7,577 nucleotides of DNA, from contig DTYT01000128.1 of the NCBI GenBank assembly GCA_012961745.1, positions 1-7,577 of the forward strand, read 5' to 3'. Each line of letters begins with the position of its first letter. Within the stretch, counting starts at the first letter, position 1. Both the position numbers and the translations under genes were made by a program. Of the stretch, positions 1 through 6,362 are shown one piece after another. This DNA is from Kiritimatiellia bacterium (GTDB lineage Bacteria > Verrucomicrobiota > Kiritimatiellia > B70-G9). The notes below the pieces were generated by a model. That model did no database searches. It was not told the DNA's origin and saw only the letters and a list, made by a program, of their open reading frames with translations.

Positions 1-240
1 GCTGCCCGACATGCCCAGGTGCAGAATCATGCGGCGCTGGCCCAAGTCGAACAGGAGGTACTTGCCGTGGCGCCAGATGCGGCGGATGACCTGTCCCCGG
101 ACGAGCCGTCGGAACGATCGCGGCGGGGTGTTCTGCAGCAGCGGGGCCCAGAAGACCTCCGCCGAAATGATGCGCTGCCCGGGTACCCCGGCGTGGACCA
201 GGTCGCGCAGCACGGTTTCGACTTCCGGCAGTTCCGGCAT
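1..240 (-). CDS. mutM: Formamidopyrimidine-DNA glycosylase (Fpg/MutM), N-terminal part, cut by window edge
   Basis: Base-excision-repair glycosylase/AP lyase that removes oxidised purines such as 8-oxoguanine. Only the first 80 codons are inside the window; the frame is open to base 1. The protein begins MPELPEVET, the Fpg signature: Pro2 becomes the N-terminal nucleophile after Met removal and Glu3 is the catalytic acid. Further on, WRHGKYLLFDL (residues 56-66) holds Lys60, matching the conserved Lys57 of mature Fpg, and HLGMSG is at 74-79. The zinc finger would lie outside the window. The ATG is preceded by a purine-rich GGGGAAAG about 5 nt upstream and lies 19 nt after the top6A stop, so it is probably the last visible gene of the top6 operon. 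PELPEVET favours Fpg over the related endonuclease VIII (Nei). Family assignment is very secure. Confidence 0.95.
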   Translation of the reverse strand, partial: MPELPEVETVLRDLVHAGVPGQRIISAEVFWAPLLQNTPPRSFRRLVRGQVIRRIWRHGKYLLFDLGQRRMILHLGMSGS

Positions 241-259
241 ATGAGCTTTCCCCGTCGCT

Positions 260-1399
260 TCAGGGAAGGAAGTCCCCTTTGCGCAACTTTTGCGGCAGGT
301 AGGTGTCCAGCACGAAATTGAGACCGTGCTTGGCAAACGCCTGCTGCTCGACGCGCACGCCGAGCTTCAGGAGCAGCCGGAGCGCTTCCTGCCAGCGCGG
401 ATGATGACGGATAAAGGGATCGTTCTTGAGGGCGTCCTTGGCCCGTTTGATGTCCACCCCTTCCAGGGGGTGGGTTGCGTCCTGGAGATCGTAATCGCCG
501 ATGTCCCACGGAGTGACGCCCAGAAAGCGGGCTTGGGGGACGCAAAAGAAGCGGTTGATGTGGGCCGCCTGGCCGGACCCCACTTTCAGGGTGCGGTAGA
601 TATTGCAATAGCCGTACGGATCGCCATCGGTGAACGCCAGCACATCCAGCCCGGAGGCATCGGCCAGGCGGCGGATGAAGCGCCGGCAGGCGCGGGTGGG
701 AACGCCGCTCATGGAGATGAGTATGCAGTTGGCTTTGAGGTAGTAGCGGTGGTGGACGAGGCGCTGAAACAGGGATGCGGTCTCCACCACCAGCACGAAA
801 TCGGCTTGCGTGTGGAACTGCAGGTGCTCAACGCGCGAGGGAATACTCCAGGCACCGGTGCCGAGGCGGGTGCAATCTATTTCGATGCGGCGGCCGGAGA
901 CGGGATCGCGTTCCACCACTACGAGGGGGCCGCAGACTTCACCGCCGCGCTCCTCGGGAATATAGCCCAGCTGCTCGCGGTTGATTCCCAGCATGGCCTC
1001 GATGTCGTCCAACAATGCGTCGCTCTCGGTCTGGTCGTCGAAGCGGCACTGCCCCCAGCTCTTGCTGTTGTAGTACACTTCCCGCTTGCCGGCGATATCG
1101 TTGCGGTCCAACAGATCGTTCTTGGTAGTGGCCAGCAGCCGCATGGACTGCGCGAAAGTTTTGACCGTGTTGTAAGACAACGTCCGGGTGACGCGGCGAT
1201 CCTGGATCTTGAGGTATCCGACGCGCGGATCATAGGCCACGTTGGACAGCGCACGCACCGGGAATTGCAGGGCGGGTTTCTTGTGACTGCGGACGATGTC
1301 GCGGTAGACCCGCTGGGCCACTTCAAGGATCCGCCGGGCGGCGTCTTCCCTTGAAGCCGGCGCCGGGCGGCGGTGCTTTTTGTGGGGGGCGGTGCTCAC
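260..1399 (-). CDS. top6A: DNA topoisomerase VI subunit A (Spo11-like DNA-cleaving subunit)
   Basis: DNA-breaking subunit of the type IIB topoisomerase, which works as an A2B2 heterotetramer with Top6B to pass one duplex through another. Numbered from the GTG at 1399 (379 aa, near the usual archaeal length): a winged-helix/CAP region comes first, with the REVYYNSK motif at about 106-113; the second Tyr (about 110) is the expected nucleophile by analogy with Spo11. The Toprim fold follows, with Glu206 in VLVVETASLF and the acidic pair Asp258/Asp260 in AFTDGDPYGY, the metal-binding residues. The C-terminal THPLEGVDIKRAKDAL region and final YLPQKL block are also family-like. Start choice: an in-frame GTG at 1417 would overlap top6B by 14 nt but has no ribosome site; GTG 1399 has AGGGA 7 nt upstream, 4 nt after the top6B stop. 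Oddity: the segment ISMSGVPTR replaces the GKG-P-D-like motif I expect there from archaeal homologues. Confidence 0.95.
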   Translation of the reverse strand: MSTAPHKKHRRPAPASREDAARRILEVAQRVYRDIVRSHKKPALQFPVRALSNVAYDPRVGYLKIQDRRVTRTLSYNTVKTFAQSMRLLATTKNDLLDRNDIAGKREVYYNSKSWGQCRFDDQTESDALLDDIEAMLGINREQLGYIPEERGGEVCGPLVVVERDPVSGRRIEIDCTRLGTGAWSIPSRVEHLQFHTQADFVLVVETASLFQRLVHHRYYLKANCILISMSGVPTRACRRFIRRLADASGLDVLAFTDGDPYGYCNIYRTLKVGSGQAAHINRFFCVPQARFLGVTPWDIGDYDLQDATHPLEGVDIKRAKDALKNDPFIRHHPRWQEALRLLLKLGVRVEQQAFAKHGLNFVLDTYLPQKLRKGDFLP

Positions 1400-1403
1400 G
1401 GGC

Positions 1404-3110
1404 TCATCCCTTTCCACGGTTGGACAATTGCAGACGGCTGCGTTCCAGGCTCTCGCGGAGCCGGTTCACTACGGCGCGTTCCTGCCGCTCGGACAGCGCG
1501 AGGATTTCCTTCAGTCCGAGAGCCAGATGCGGGATGTACTTCTCAATGTGCTGGAGCTTCCGCTGGGCTTCCGCCTGCCGGCGCCGCCGGTTCAGGTAGA
1601 CCGCCAAGCGCCTCCCGCACTCCTGGAGAGCGAAGGTCATCTCGCGGACGATCTCGGGATAATGTGCGACGGCCTCCTTGCTTTCGCTGACGAACGGGAC
1701 CCAGACGCTGGCAATGTGCACCAGGACTACCATGGGACCCAGCGGCAGCGAGTTGCGGGGCTGGCTCAGGCCGTAATTACGCCAGTTGGCTGAGGCCACG
1801 GCGCGGGTCATGGCACAGGCCCCGGACATGTACAGCAGGGGAACGCGGTTGGCGAACCGCAGCACACGGACCGGGTCCTCGGCCCCCAGGTCGGGATTTT
1901 CCCCGGGGCGGGCGTATGCCAGAGCCACCTCTATCTGGAACGGGTTGCCGCGGTAGACCGCCGGGGGACGGGTGACGGCTGTGTAGAAGTCCGCCTGGAT
2001 TTCTTTCTTGAGCCCGAGCAGAAGCTGCTCCTCCCCGATCGGAGAGAGGCAGTCGATGGGTGGTCGAACGATTCTGGTGTGGGAGATGGCCTTGTAGAGT
2101 CTCTCGGCATCTCCCTGGGCGATCCTGGCAGGGCGTGTCCCGGGATCCAGTCCCGCCCGCCGGCAGATTTCCTCGGCCACCCGGCTGCTCACCCGGCAGA
2201 AGTTCTCCCTCAGGGCGGCCTTGAGGGTGCGCTGGGAAGCATCCTTGAGGATCTGTATGAGCATGCCCAGTTCCACTCCGTGGGGATGGGGCCTGATCTC
2301 TGCGGGGCGTGGGGGGAGCCGTTCCGTCGCGCGGCGGAAGCGGATCCACGGTGCGGCGCCATCGCCCGGGAGCCGTATGCGGTAATGCAGCTCCAGGTGA
2401 GGATTGACCACTGCGCATTGTCGAAGATATTCGTCCACCGAAAGCTTCCCGCGGATATAATTCCCTTCCAGGACGATGGATACCATGGTTCCGTGAAGGG
2501 CATGTGAGATTCTCTGCGTGCGGCCGGTCTCGCCGGTGGTGAAGAATTCCGGCCGCCAGTCGATCCGGCGGTCCCGGACCACGACCGGCTGGTTCTTCCG
2601 CGTGTCGATCATCACCTCAACATGGTGGGCCGGCTCGCGAGCTCCGGTGCGTGACAGAATTACAGTCGGCTGGCTGGTGGTGAGCTGGCCGTACATGCCC
2701 GCGGCGCTGATCCCCATTCCCTGCTGCCCGCGGGACATCCGGAGGCGGTGGAACTTGGAACCGTACAGCAACTTGGCGAAAATCCGCGGTATCTGCTCCC
2801 GAATGATGCCGGGACCGTTGTCGGTGACCGAAACGCGGAAGCGGCTGGTTCCCACCTGCTCGATGTCCACGCTGATTTCCGGCAGGACGCCGGCTTCCTC
2901 GCACGCGTCCAGCGAGTTGTCCACGGCTTCCTTGACCGCAGTGAGGAGGGCCTTGCGCGGGTTGTCGAAGCCGAGCAGATGCCGGTTCTTGAGGAAGAAC
3001 TCGGACACCGAGATGTCGCGTTGCCTGCGGGAAAGGGTGTGGGCGGTCTCGTAAGAGACCGATGTACCGCCGCGCCTTGCGCGCGCTTTACGCTGTCGGT
3101 CGGACGTCAT
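1404..3110 (-). CDS. top6B: DNA topoisomerase VI subunit B (GHKL ATPase subunit)
   Basis: ATP-dependent clamp subunit of topoisomerase VI; ATP binding dimerises it and drives strand passage by Top6A. The 568-aa protein has the full family layout. The GHKL (Bergerat) ATPase contains EAVDN (61-65; Glu61 general base, Asn65 for Mg2+), DNGPGI (97-102) and the lid motif RGQQGMG (128-134). A helix-two-turn-helix region lies at about 280-350, LSPIGEE at 355-361, and a transducer domain follows, in which Lys478 (SESKEAV) is in place for the switch lysine that contacts ATP. The C-terminal tail is basic and probably helical (from about RRRRQ, 508). A basic stretch of about 35 residues precedes the usual beginning (SEFFLKNRHLLGF). 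ATG 3110 has only GAGG touching it, a poor ribosome site, but no better in-frame start exists. The gene is 72 nt after the upstream gene and 4 nt before top6A. Confidence 0.97.
   Translation of the reverse strand: MTSDRQRKARARRGGTSVSYETAHTLSRRQRDISVSEFFLKNRHLLGFDNPRKALLTAVKEAVDNSLDACEEAGVLPEISVDIEQVGTSRFRVSVTDNGPGIIREQIPRIFAKLLYGSKFHRLRMSRGQQGMGISAAGMYGQLTTSQPTVILSRTGAREPAHHVEVMIDTRKNQPVVVRDRRIDWRPEFFTTGETGRTQRISHALHGTMVSIVLEGNYIRGKLSVDEYLRQCAVVNPHLELHYRIRLPGDGAAPWIRFRRATERLPPRPAEIRPHPHGVELGMLIQILKDASQRTLKAALRENFCRVSSRVAEEICRRAGLDPGTRPARIAQGDAERLYKAISHTRIVRPPIDCLSPIGEEQLLLGLKKEIQADFYTAVTRPPAVYRGNPFQIEVALAYARPGENPDLGAEDPVRVLRFANRVPLLYMSGACAMTRAVASANWRNYGLSQPRNSLPLGPMVVLVHIASVWVPFVSESKEAVAHYPEIVREMTFALQECGRRLAVYLNRRRRQAEAQRKLQHIEKYIPHLALGLKEILALSERQERAVVNRLRESLERSRLQLSNRGKG
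1407..1413 (-). promoter_or_regulatory. Ribosome binding site of top6A inside the end of top6B
   Basis: The minus strand reads AAAGGGA here, inside the last codons of top6B and just before its TGA. It sits 7 nt upstream of the GTG at 1399, which decides that start over the GTG at 1417. A ribosome finishing top6B would cover this site, so translational coupling that keeps the two subunits balanced is a reasonable inference. Confidence 0.55.
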
Positions 3111-3182
3111 CCTCGCTGTCCCCGGAAACGAAGCCCCAGCCCCTGGTCCGGACTCAGCCGTCCGTGGAAGCGGCCGAGAGAG

Positions 3183-4046
3183 TCATCGTAACACCAGAGC
3201 CACCTGTACGAACCAGGCTTCGTCGGCGTCGGAATCTATCCGGTTGCCGTCCTTGTCCTTGAGCTGGTAGTTGCGGAGGACCGCGAGGCCGGTTCCCGCC
3301 CGTAACCATACATGGGGCGCCACGGACACCTCGCCCCCACCGTGAATCCGGAAGCCTTTGATTTTCAGCTCATAGTCGGATCCGGCCTCGTGGACGTGCC
3401 AGACCCCGCCGGCAGGCTGCGCCTGAAGATAGGCAAGCCAAGAGCGGCTGGGTGCCCATTCCAGCCGCAGGTCCGGGAAGAGCGCCTTGATGCGCAAGTC
3501 CCAGCCGTTATCCCAGACGAATCCACCCAGGGGATATACCCGCTCCTCCCCCAGCACGCGGTCGTATCCCACGCCCAGTCCCCACTGAAGACGGGTTCCG
3601 GAACGGTAGAGCACCGCGCCATGCAACAGCGTCTGATAATCATCGCCGGTAACATGGTCCAGGTCACTGAAGAGTCCGGGGGTTACGTTGAACCACCAGT
3701 TCCAGGGGTCCCCCTTGAGCAGCAGATCGAAGGGAAGCATCACTTGGTACAGGTCAAGATCGTCGTACTCTATTCCGGACAGAGCCAGGCGTGTCCAGAC
3801 CACGTTCAGGGCGGCGGCCGCATCGAGCGCATGGGACGGCAGGTACAGCAGGGTAATAAAGGTGTCCAGTTCATGGATTGAGACGTCCGGATGACGTCCC
3901 CCTCCGGCATCGATACTGACCGGCGTTTCGCAGGATACAGCTGCCCAGGAAGCCGCCTCCTCTGGAAGATTGCCGTATTCGCGGGCCTCCACGCTTGCTG
4001 CCCAGGCCGTGCTCAGCACCCCGACTATGACGGCTAGTCTCTTCAT
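3183..4046 (-). CDS. Exported, probably outer-membrane beta-barrel protein of unknown function (DUF6268-like)
   Basis: A 287-aa protein with a clear signal peptide: MKR, a hydrophobic stretch, and a likely cleavage after ASVEA (about residue 21). The mature part is rich in alternating hydrophobic/polar segments and aromatics (for example DPWNWWFNVTPGLF at 113-126, and repeated WGLGVGY, WDLRIKAL, LRLEWAPS strands), as expected for a transmembrane beta-barrel. The pattern of a GLGVGYD strand followed by YPLGGFVW and LFPDLRLEW resembles what I recall of the DUF6268 family, but I cannot confirm this. It lacks the C-terminal aromatic residue typical of many barrels, ending VALVLR. The start is well supported: GGAGGA (4053-4058) lies 6 nt upstream of ATG, behind a strong promoter. 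It is the first gene of the minus-strand unit leading into top6B; no functional link to topoisomerase VI is evident. Export is confident, the fold fairly likely, the function unknown. Confidence 0.8.
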   Translation of the reverse strand: MKRLAVIVGVLSTAWAASVEAREYGNLPEEAASWAAVSCETPVSIDAGGGRHPDVSIHELDTFITLLYLPSHALDAAAALNVVWTRLALSGIEYDDLDLYQVMLPFDLLLKGDPWNWWFNVTPGLFSDLDHVTGDDYQTLLHGAVLYRSGTRLQWGLGVGYDRVLGEERVYPLGGFVWDNGWDLRIKALFPDLRLEWAPSRSWLAYLQAQPAGGVWHVHEAGSDYELKIKGFRIHGGGEVSVAPHVWLRAGTGLAVLRNYQLKDKDGNRIDSDADEAWFVQVALVLR

Positions 4047-4073
4047 CCGGAGTCCTCCCGATGGGTTATGTAC

Positions 4074-4104
4074 TTGTCACTCGCCCTGCCGCCCGATGTA
4101 GAAT
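4074..4104 (+). promoter_or_regulatory. Possible promoter for ylxP, overlapping the divergent promoter
   Basis: On the plus strand TTGTCA (4074-4079) and TAGAAT (4099-4104; 5 of 6 matches to TATAAT) are 19 nt apart, longer than ideal. Transcription would start near 4111, about 45 nt before ylxP. The -10 box shares two bases with the minus-strand -10 box, so polymerases could probably not occupy both at once. Confidence 0.45.
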
Positions 4105-4130
4105 TATAGGGCGCAAGCACGGAATGACAA
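4103..4130 (-). promoter_or_regulatory. Sigma-70-type promoter for the exported protein / top6 / mutM unit
   Basis: On the minus strand a -35 box TTGTCA (4125-4130, 5 of 6 matches) and a perfect -10 box TATAAT (4103-4108) are separated by 16 nt. Transcription would start near 4096, giving a leader of about 50 nt ending in a good ribosome site (4053-4058). This is the best promoter in the window and AT-rich against GC-rich surroundings. Confidence 0.7.
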
Positions 4131-4155
4131 TCGTGCGGCGGGGGGTGTTGAAGCG

Positions 4156-4437
4156 ATGGTCATAGGGCTGTTGCAGGTGACCCTGAGCATTCCCGAGGCC
4201 CGCTCGCTTAAGGACAAGCGGGCGGTGCTACGGAGTCTGCGCGACCGCTGCATTTCCCGCATGAACATCAGCGTGGCCGAGGTCGGCGACCAGAGCATTT
4301 GGCAGTCAGCCCGCTTGGCTTTCGTCACCGTCGCCGCCGAGCGGACTACGGCGGAACGGCGGCTTTCGCAGGTCAGCGAACTGCTGGAACGCGATCCGCG
4401 GCACGTGCTGGTCAGCGTGCGCAGCGAGTTCATTTGA
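4156..4437 (+). CDS. ylxP: DUF503 family protein (YlxP-like)
   Basis: A 93-aa protein, the usual size for the DUF503/YlxP family. Family features are the opening MVIGLLQVTLSIPEARSL, the SLKDKR motif (residues 17-22), and MNISVAEV (36-43) followed by DQSIW, then a helix with a final short strand. In many bacteria ylxP lies between infB and rbfA in the nusA-infB operon, which suggests a role near ribosome maturation or RNA binding, but its activity is not well established. Here none of those genes is next to it: it is first in a plus-strand pair with a transporter 130 nt downstream. The ATG is preceded by a G-rich stretch (GGGGGG, about 10 nt upstream), a mediocre ribosome site. Family assignment is secure; function is not. 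Confidence 0.9.
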   Translation: MVIGLLQVTLSIPEARSLKDKRAVLRSLRDRCISRMNISVAEVGDQSIWQSARLAFVTVAAERTTAERRLSQVSELLERDPRHVLVSVRSEFI

Positions 4438-4567
4438 GCGGACCCGGTTGTGCCGGGCGCTTGGTCGGGAGGGGCGTCGACCGCGGGGCGTATTTCCCCC
4501 GGAACGGTCCGATTTCTTTTTCGGGTTGGGGTGGACAAGCCCGGCGGGGCTGCGGTACCAGAGGGGC

Positions 4568-5980
4568 GTGCAAACCGGGTTTTCCAGTTCTTCGCGGAAG
4601 GATTCCCGCGGCCTGTTGCGGGAGGTCGTAGGACTGGCACTGCCTACCTGGGGGGCGTTCACCGCGCATGACTTGATGGGGCTGGTTGATATGTTCTTCG
4701 TGGGCCGCTTGGGCCCCGAAGCGGTCGCGGCGGTGGGCATGAGCGGGGTCGTGTTTGGGGTGGTGATCATGGTGGGGCACGGACTTTCGGTGGGGACCCT
4801 GACGTTGGTTTCGATTTCCCTGGGGGCCGGGCGGCGGCGGCGGGCGGCGGAGGCGGTGGGTCAGAGTCTCGCCCTGGGGATGGTGCTTTCGCTCACGGTG
4901 GCCGCCGGAGCCCTGCTGTTTTCCGACCGGATCCTGTCGGCTCTGGGGGCTACCCGGGACGTGGTGCGGGCCGGGTCGGCCTACTTGAGGATAGCCGGAG
5001 CGGGGTCCTGGGTGCTGATCATGAGTATGGTACTGGGTTCATCGTTGCGTGGGTCCGGAGACGCGCGCGGCCCGTTTCGCGCAATGGTGACCGCCAATCT
5101 GATAAATGCCGTGCTGGACCCGTTGATGATATTCGGGCTGGCCGGTTTTCCGCGCATGGGGGTGGCCGGGTCGGCTTCCGCCACGGTGGTCAGCCGGGCG
5201 GTGGGTATGGCGATGATGCTGGCCCGCTTTCGTGGGATGGACGGCCGGTCCCTATCGGGCCGCTCCGTCGGCTTGAGTTTGCGCAGGCGTTATCTTCGGC
5301 CGCGGGGGCTCCTCATGAGACAGATAGCTGCCGTCGGGGTGTTTGCTTCGGGGCGGATTCTGGTGCAGAACTTCAGTCAGATCGCGTTGATGCGGATCGT
5401 ATCCGGCTTCGGCACCGGGGTGGTTGCCGCGTTTGGTATAGGTTTACGCCTGCAAATGATGGTGTTTGCGCCCTCAATGGGATTCGGTGTTGCGGCCGCG
5501 GCGCTGGTCGGGCGGTACCTTGGCGCCTGCAATCCGGTGGTAGCACGCCGGTCGGCCTGGACCGCGACTGCCTGTGCGGCGACGGTTGCGGCATTGGTCG
5601 CCCTCGGTGCTGCTGGGTGGACGGCGGCGTTGATCCGCCTGTTCAATGCTGATGGGGAAGTGGTGGCGGCCGGGACGATAATGTTGAGGTGGTTGTGCCT
5701 TTCTTTTCCTTGCGTAGCGGCTCTTTTTGTTCTGGGAAGCGCCATGGGGGGAGGTGGGGACACCCTTTCCCCGCTGGCCGCGGTGCTCGTCAGCGCCGTG
5801 ATGTTGCGGTTGCCCGGTGCTTGGTGGTTGTCGCGCGGGTCCTGGGGGGTAACAGGCGTGTGGGTGGCGGTCGTTCTGTCCTCCCTGGCGGGCTCTGTGC
5901 TGGCGGCCCTTTTCTTTGAAAGGGGACGCTGGTTACGGGTGGGTCGGCGGGTGGGCCTTCAGGTCAGGGCGGTAGGGTAA
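4568..5980 (+). CDS. MATE-family multidrug efflux transporter
   Basis: Inner-membrane antiporter of the multidrug and toxic compound extrusion family, which exchanges Na+ or H+ for drugs or metabolites; substrate not predictable. From GTG 4568 the protein has 470 aa, the normal MATE size, with about twelve hydrophobic segments in two related halves. Typical motifs: GLVDMFFVGRLG in helix 1 (38-49), a cytoplasmic basic loop GRRRR (88-92), LRGSGDARGP (160-169) with NLINAVLDPLMIFG (177-190), and in the second half the counterpart GRILVQNFSQIALM and SAMGGGGDT. The frame is open upstream to a TTG at 4448, but that extra 40-residue stretch (Arg/Pro-rich, no membrane character) is not MATE-like, so I prefer 4568; its ribosome site (GAGGGG, 1 nt away) is too close to be good, and a TTG at about 4619 is another option. 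Likely follows ylxP in one transcript. Confidence 0.92.
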   Translation: MQTGFSSSSRKDSRGLLREVVGLALPTWGAFTAHDLMGLVDMFFVGRLGPEAVAAVGMSGVVFGVVIMVGHGLSVGTLTLVSISLGAGRRRRAAEAVGQSLALGMVLSLTVAAGALLFSDRILSALGATRDVVRAGSAYLRIAGAGSWVLIMSMVLGSSLRGSGDARGPFRAMVTANLINAVLDPLMIFGLAGFPRMGVAGSASATVVSRAVGMAMMLARFRGMDGRSLSGRSVGLSLRRRYLRPRGLLMRQIAAVGVFASGRILVQNFSQIALMRIVSGFGTGVVAAFGIGLRLQMMVFAPSMGFGVAAAALVGRYLGACNPVVARRSAWTATACAATVAALVALGAAGWTAALIRLFNADGEVVAAGTIMLRWLCLSFPCVAALFVLGSAMGGGGDTLSPLAAVLVSAVMLRLPGAWWLSRGSWGVTGVWVAVVLSSLAGSVLAALFFERGRWLRVGRRVGLQVRAVG

Positions 5981-6023
5981 CCGGTGACTCTTGGTGAGGA
6001 CTGCGACCGGACCGCAATGGGGA

Positions 6024-6100
6024 TGGTCGGGGCGGTGGGATTTGAACCCACGACTTTCAGCTCCCAAAGCTGACGCGCTGCCAGGCTGCGCTACGCCCCG
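6024..6100 (-). tRNA. tRNA-Pro, anticodon TGG
   Basis: Read on the minus strand, the 77 nt fold into a full cloverleaf: acceptor stem CGGGGCG/CGCCCCG, D stem GCGC/GCGC with loop AGCCTGGCA, anticodon stem TCAGC/GCTGA around loop TTTGGGA (anticodon TGG, decoding proline CCN codons), a 5-nt variable region, and T stem GTGGG/CCCAC with loop TTCAAAT. The discriminator is A and the CCA end is encoded (6024-6026). No mismatches in the stems. It faces the 3' end of the MATE gene, 43 nt away; no clear T-tract terminator is visible in that gap. Confidence 0.98.
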
Positions 6101-6109
6101 CCCCGCCAG

Positions 6110-6139
6110 ATTGTGCACTGGCCGTGGCCGGAGGCGCAA
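6110..6139 (-). promoter_or_regulatory. Possible promoter of tRNA-Pro
   Basis: On the minus strand a TTGCGC (6134-6139, matching TTG of the -35 box) and CACAAT (6110-6115, 4 of 6 to TATAAT) are 18 nt apart, with the mature tRNA 5' end 9 nt downstream of the -10 box. Position is right for a tRNA promoter with a very short leader, but the match to consensus is weak. Confidence 0.3.
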
Positions 6140-6202
6140 GCGTGGACTTTCCGGGGCGAATCGCGTTCTGACTCCCGTTAATGTCCGGTGACATCCACCC
6201 TC

Positions 6203-6231
6203 CACCGCCGTATGCGGTGCACCCTCCGCAT
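6203..6231. repeat. Two overlapping, mutually exclusive inverted repeats upstream of parB
   Basis: CACCGC (6203-6208) pairs perfectly with GCGGTG (6214-6219) over a 5-nt loop. The sequence ATGCGG (6212-6217), which includes part of that right arm, can instead pair with CCGCAT (6226-6231) over an 8-nt loop. The two hairpins cannot form together. The segment ACCCTCC also occurs twice nearby (after CATCC and after GGTGC). No coding frame is convincing here. Whether this acts in RNA or binds a protein is unknown. Confidence 0.5.
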
Positions 6232-6238
6232 GATATGC

Positions 6239-6292
6239 GCCGGATGGGGGCGGTCGGCCGGCTCTTTTTCCAGGCCTTCCGGGATGGAAGGC
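6239..6292 (+). other. Further hairpin potential before parB, possible weak terminator
   Basis: GCCGG (6239-6243) and CCGGC (6258-6262) could pair over a long 14-nt loop, followed by TCTTTTT (6263-6269), which is faintly like an intrinsic terminator on the plus strand. Just after it, GCCTTCC (6274-6280) and GGAAGGC (6286-6292) form a perfect 7-bp stem with a 5-nt loop but with no T tract on either side. The 6101-6374 stretch otherwise holds only the tRNA promoter region and the parB leader. Confidence 0.3.
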
Positions 6293-6362
6293 AAGCGGGG
6301 CGTTCTTGACGCCGGCGGGGAAACCAGGTAATGAAGATGAGAAGACGTTCTGGAAGCGAGAC

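Noticed and set aside
454..475. Perfect hairpin CCACCCC/GGGGTGG inside top6A
   Set aside because: It lies within conserved codons (THPLEGVD) and has no T tract, so it is not a supported terminator.
290..1354. Long plus-strand open frame (354 codons) opposite top6A
   Set aside because: Antisense shadow common in GC-rich genes; its translation has no recognisable motifs, while the minus strand encodes an intact Top6A.
1405..1407. ATGA overlap (ATG of a downstream gene within the top6B stop)
   Set aside because: This ATG is not in the top6A frame, so it cannot be its start.
2518..3191. Plus-strand open frames opposite the start of top6B
   Set aside because: They overlap strongly conserved Top6B ATPase motifs on the other strand and show no family features.
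4822..4860. G-rich tract with possible G-quadruplex
   Set aside because: It encodes the basic cytoplasmic loop (Gly-Ala-Gly-Arg4) of the MATE protein in GC-rich codons; long loops between G runs make a quadruplex doubtful.
6024..6100. tRNA-Pro 3' end as integration site of a mobile element
   Set aside because: No integrase and no repeated copy of the tRNA end were seen in the window.
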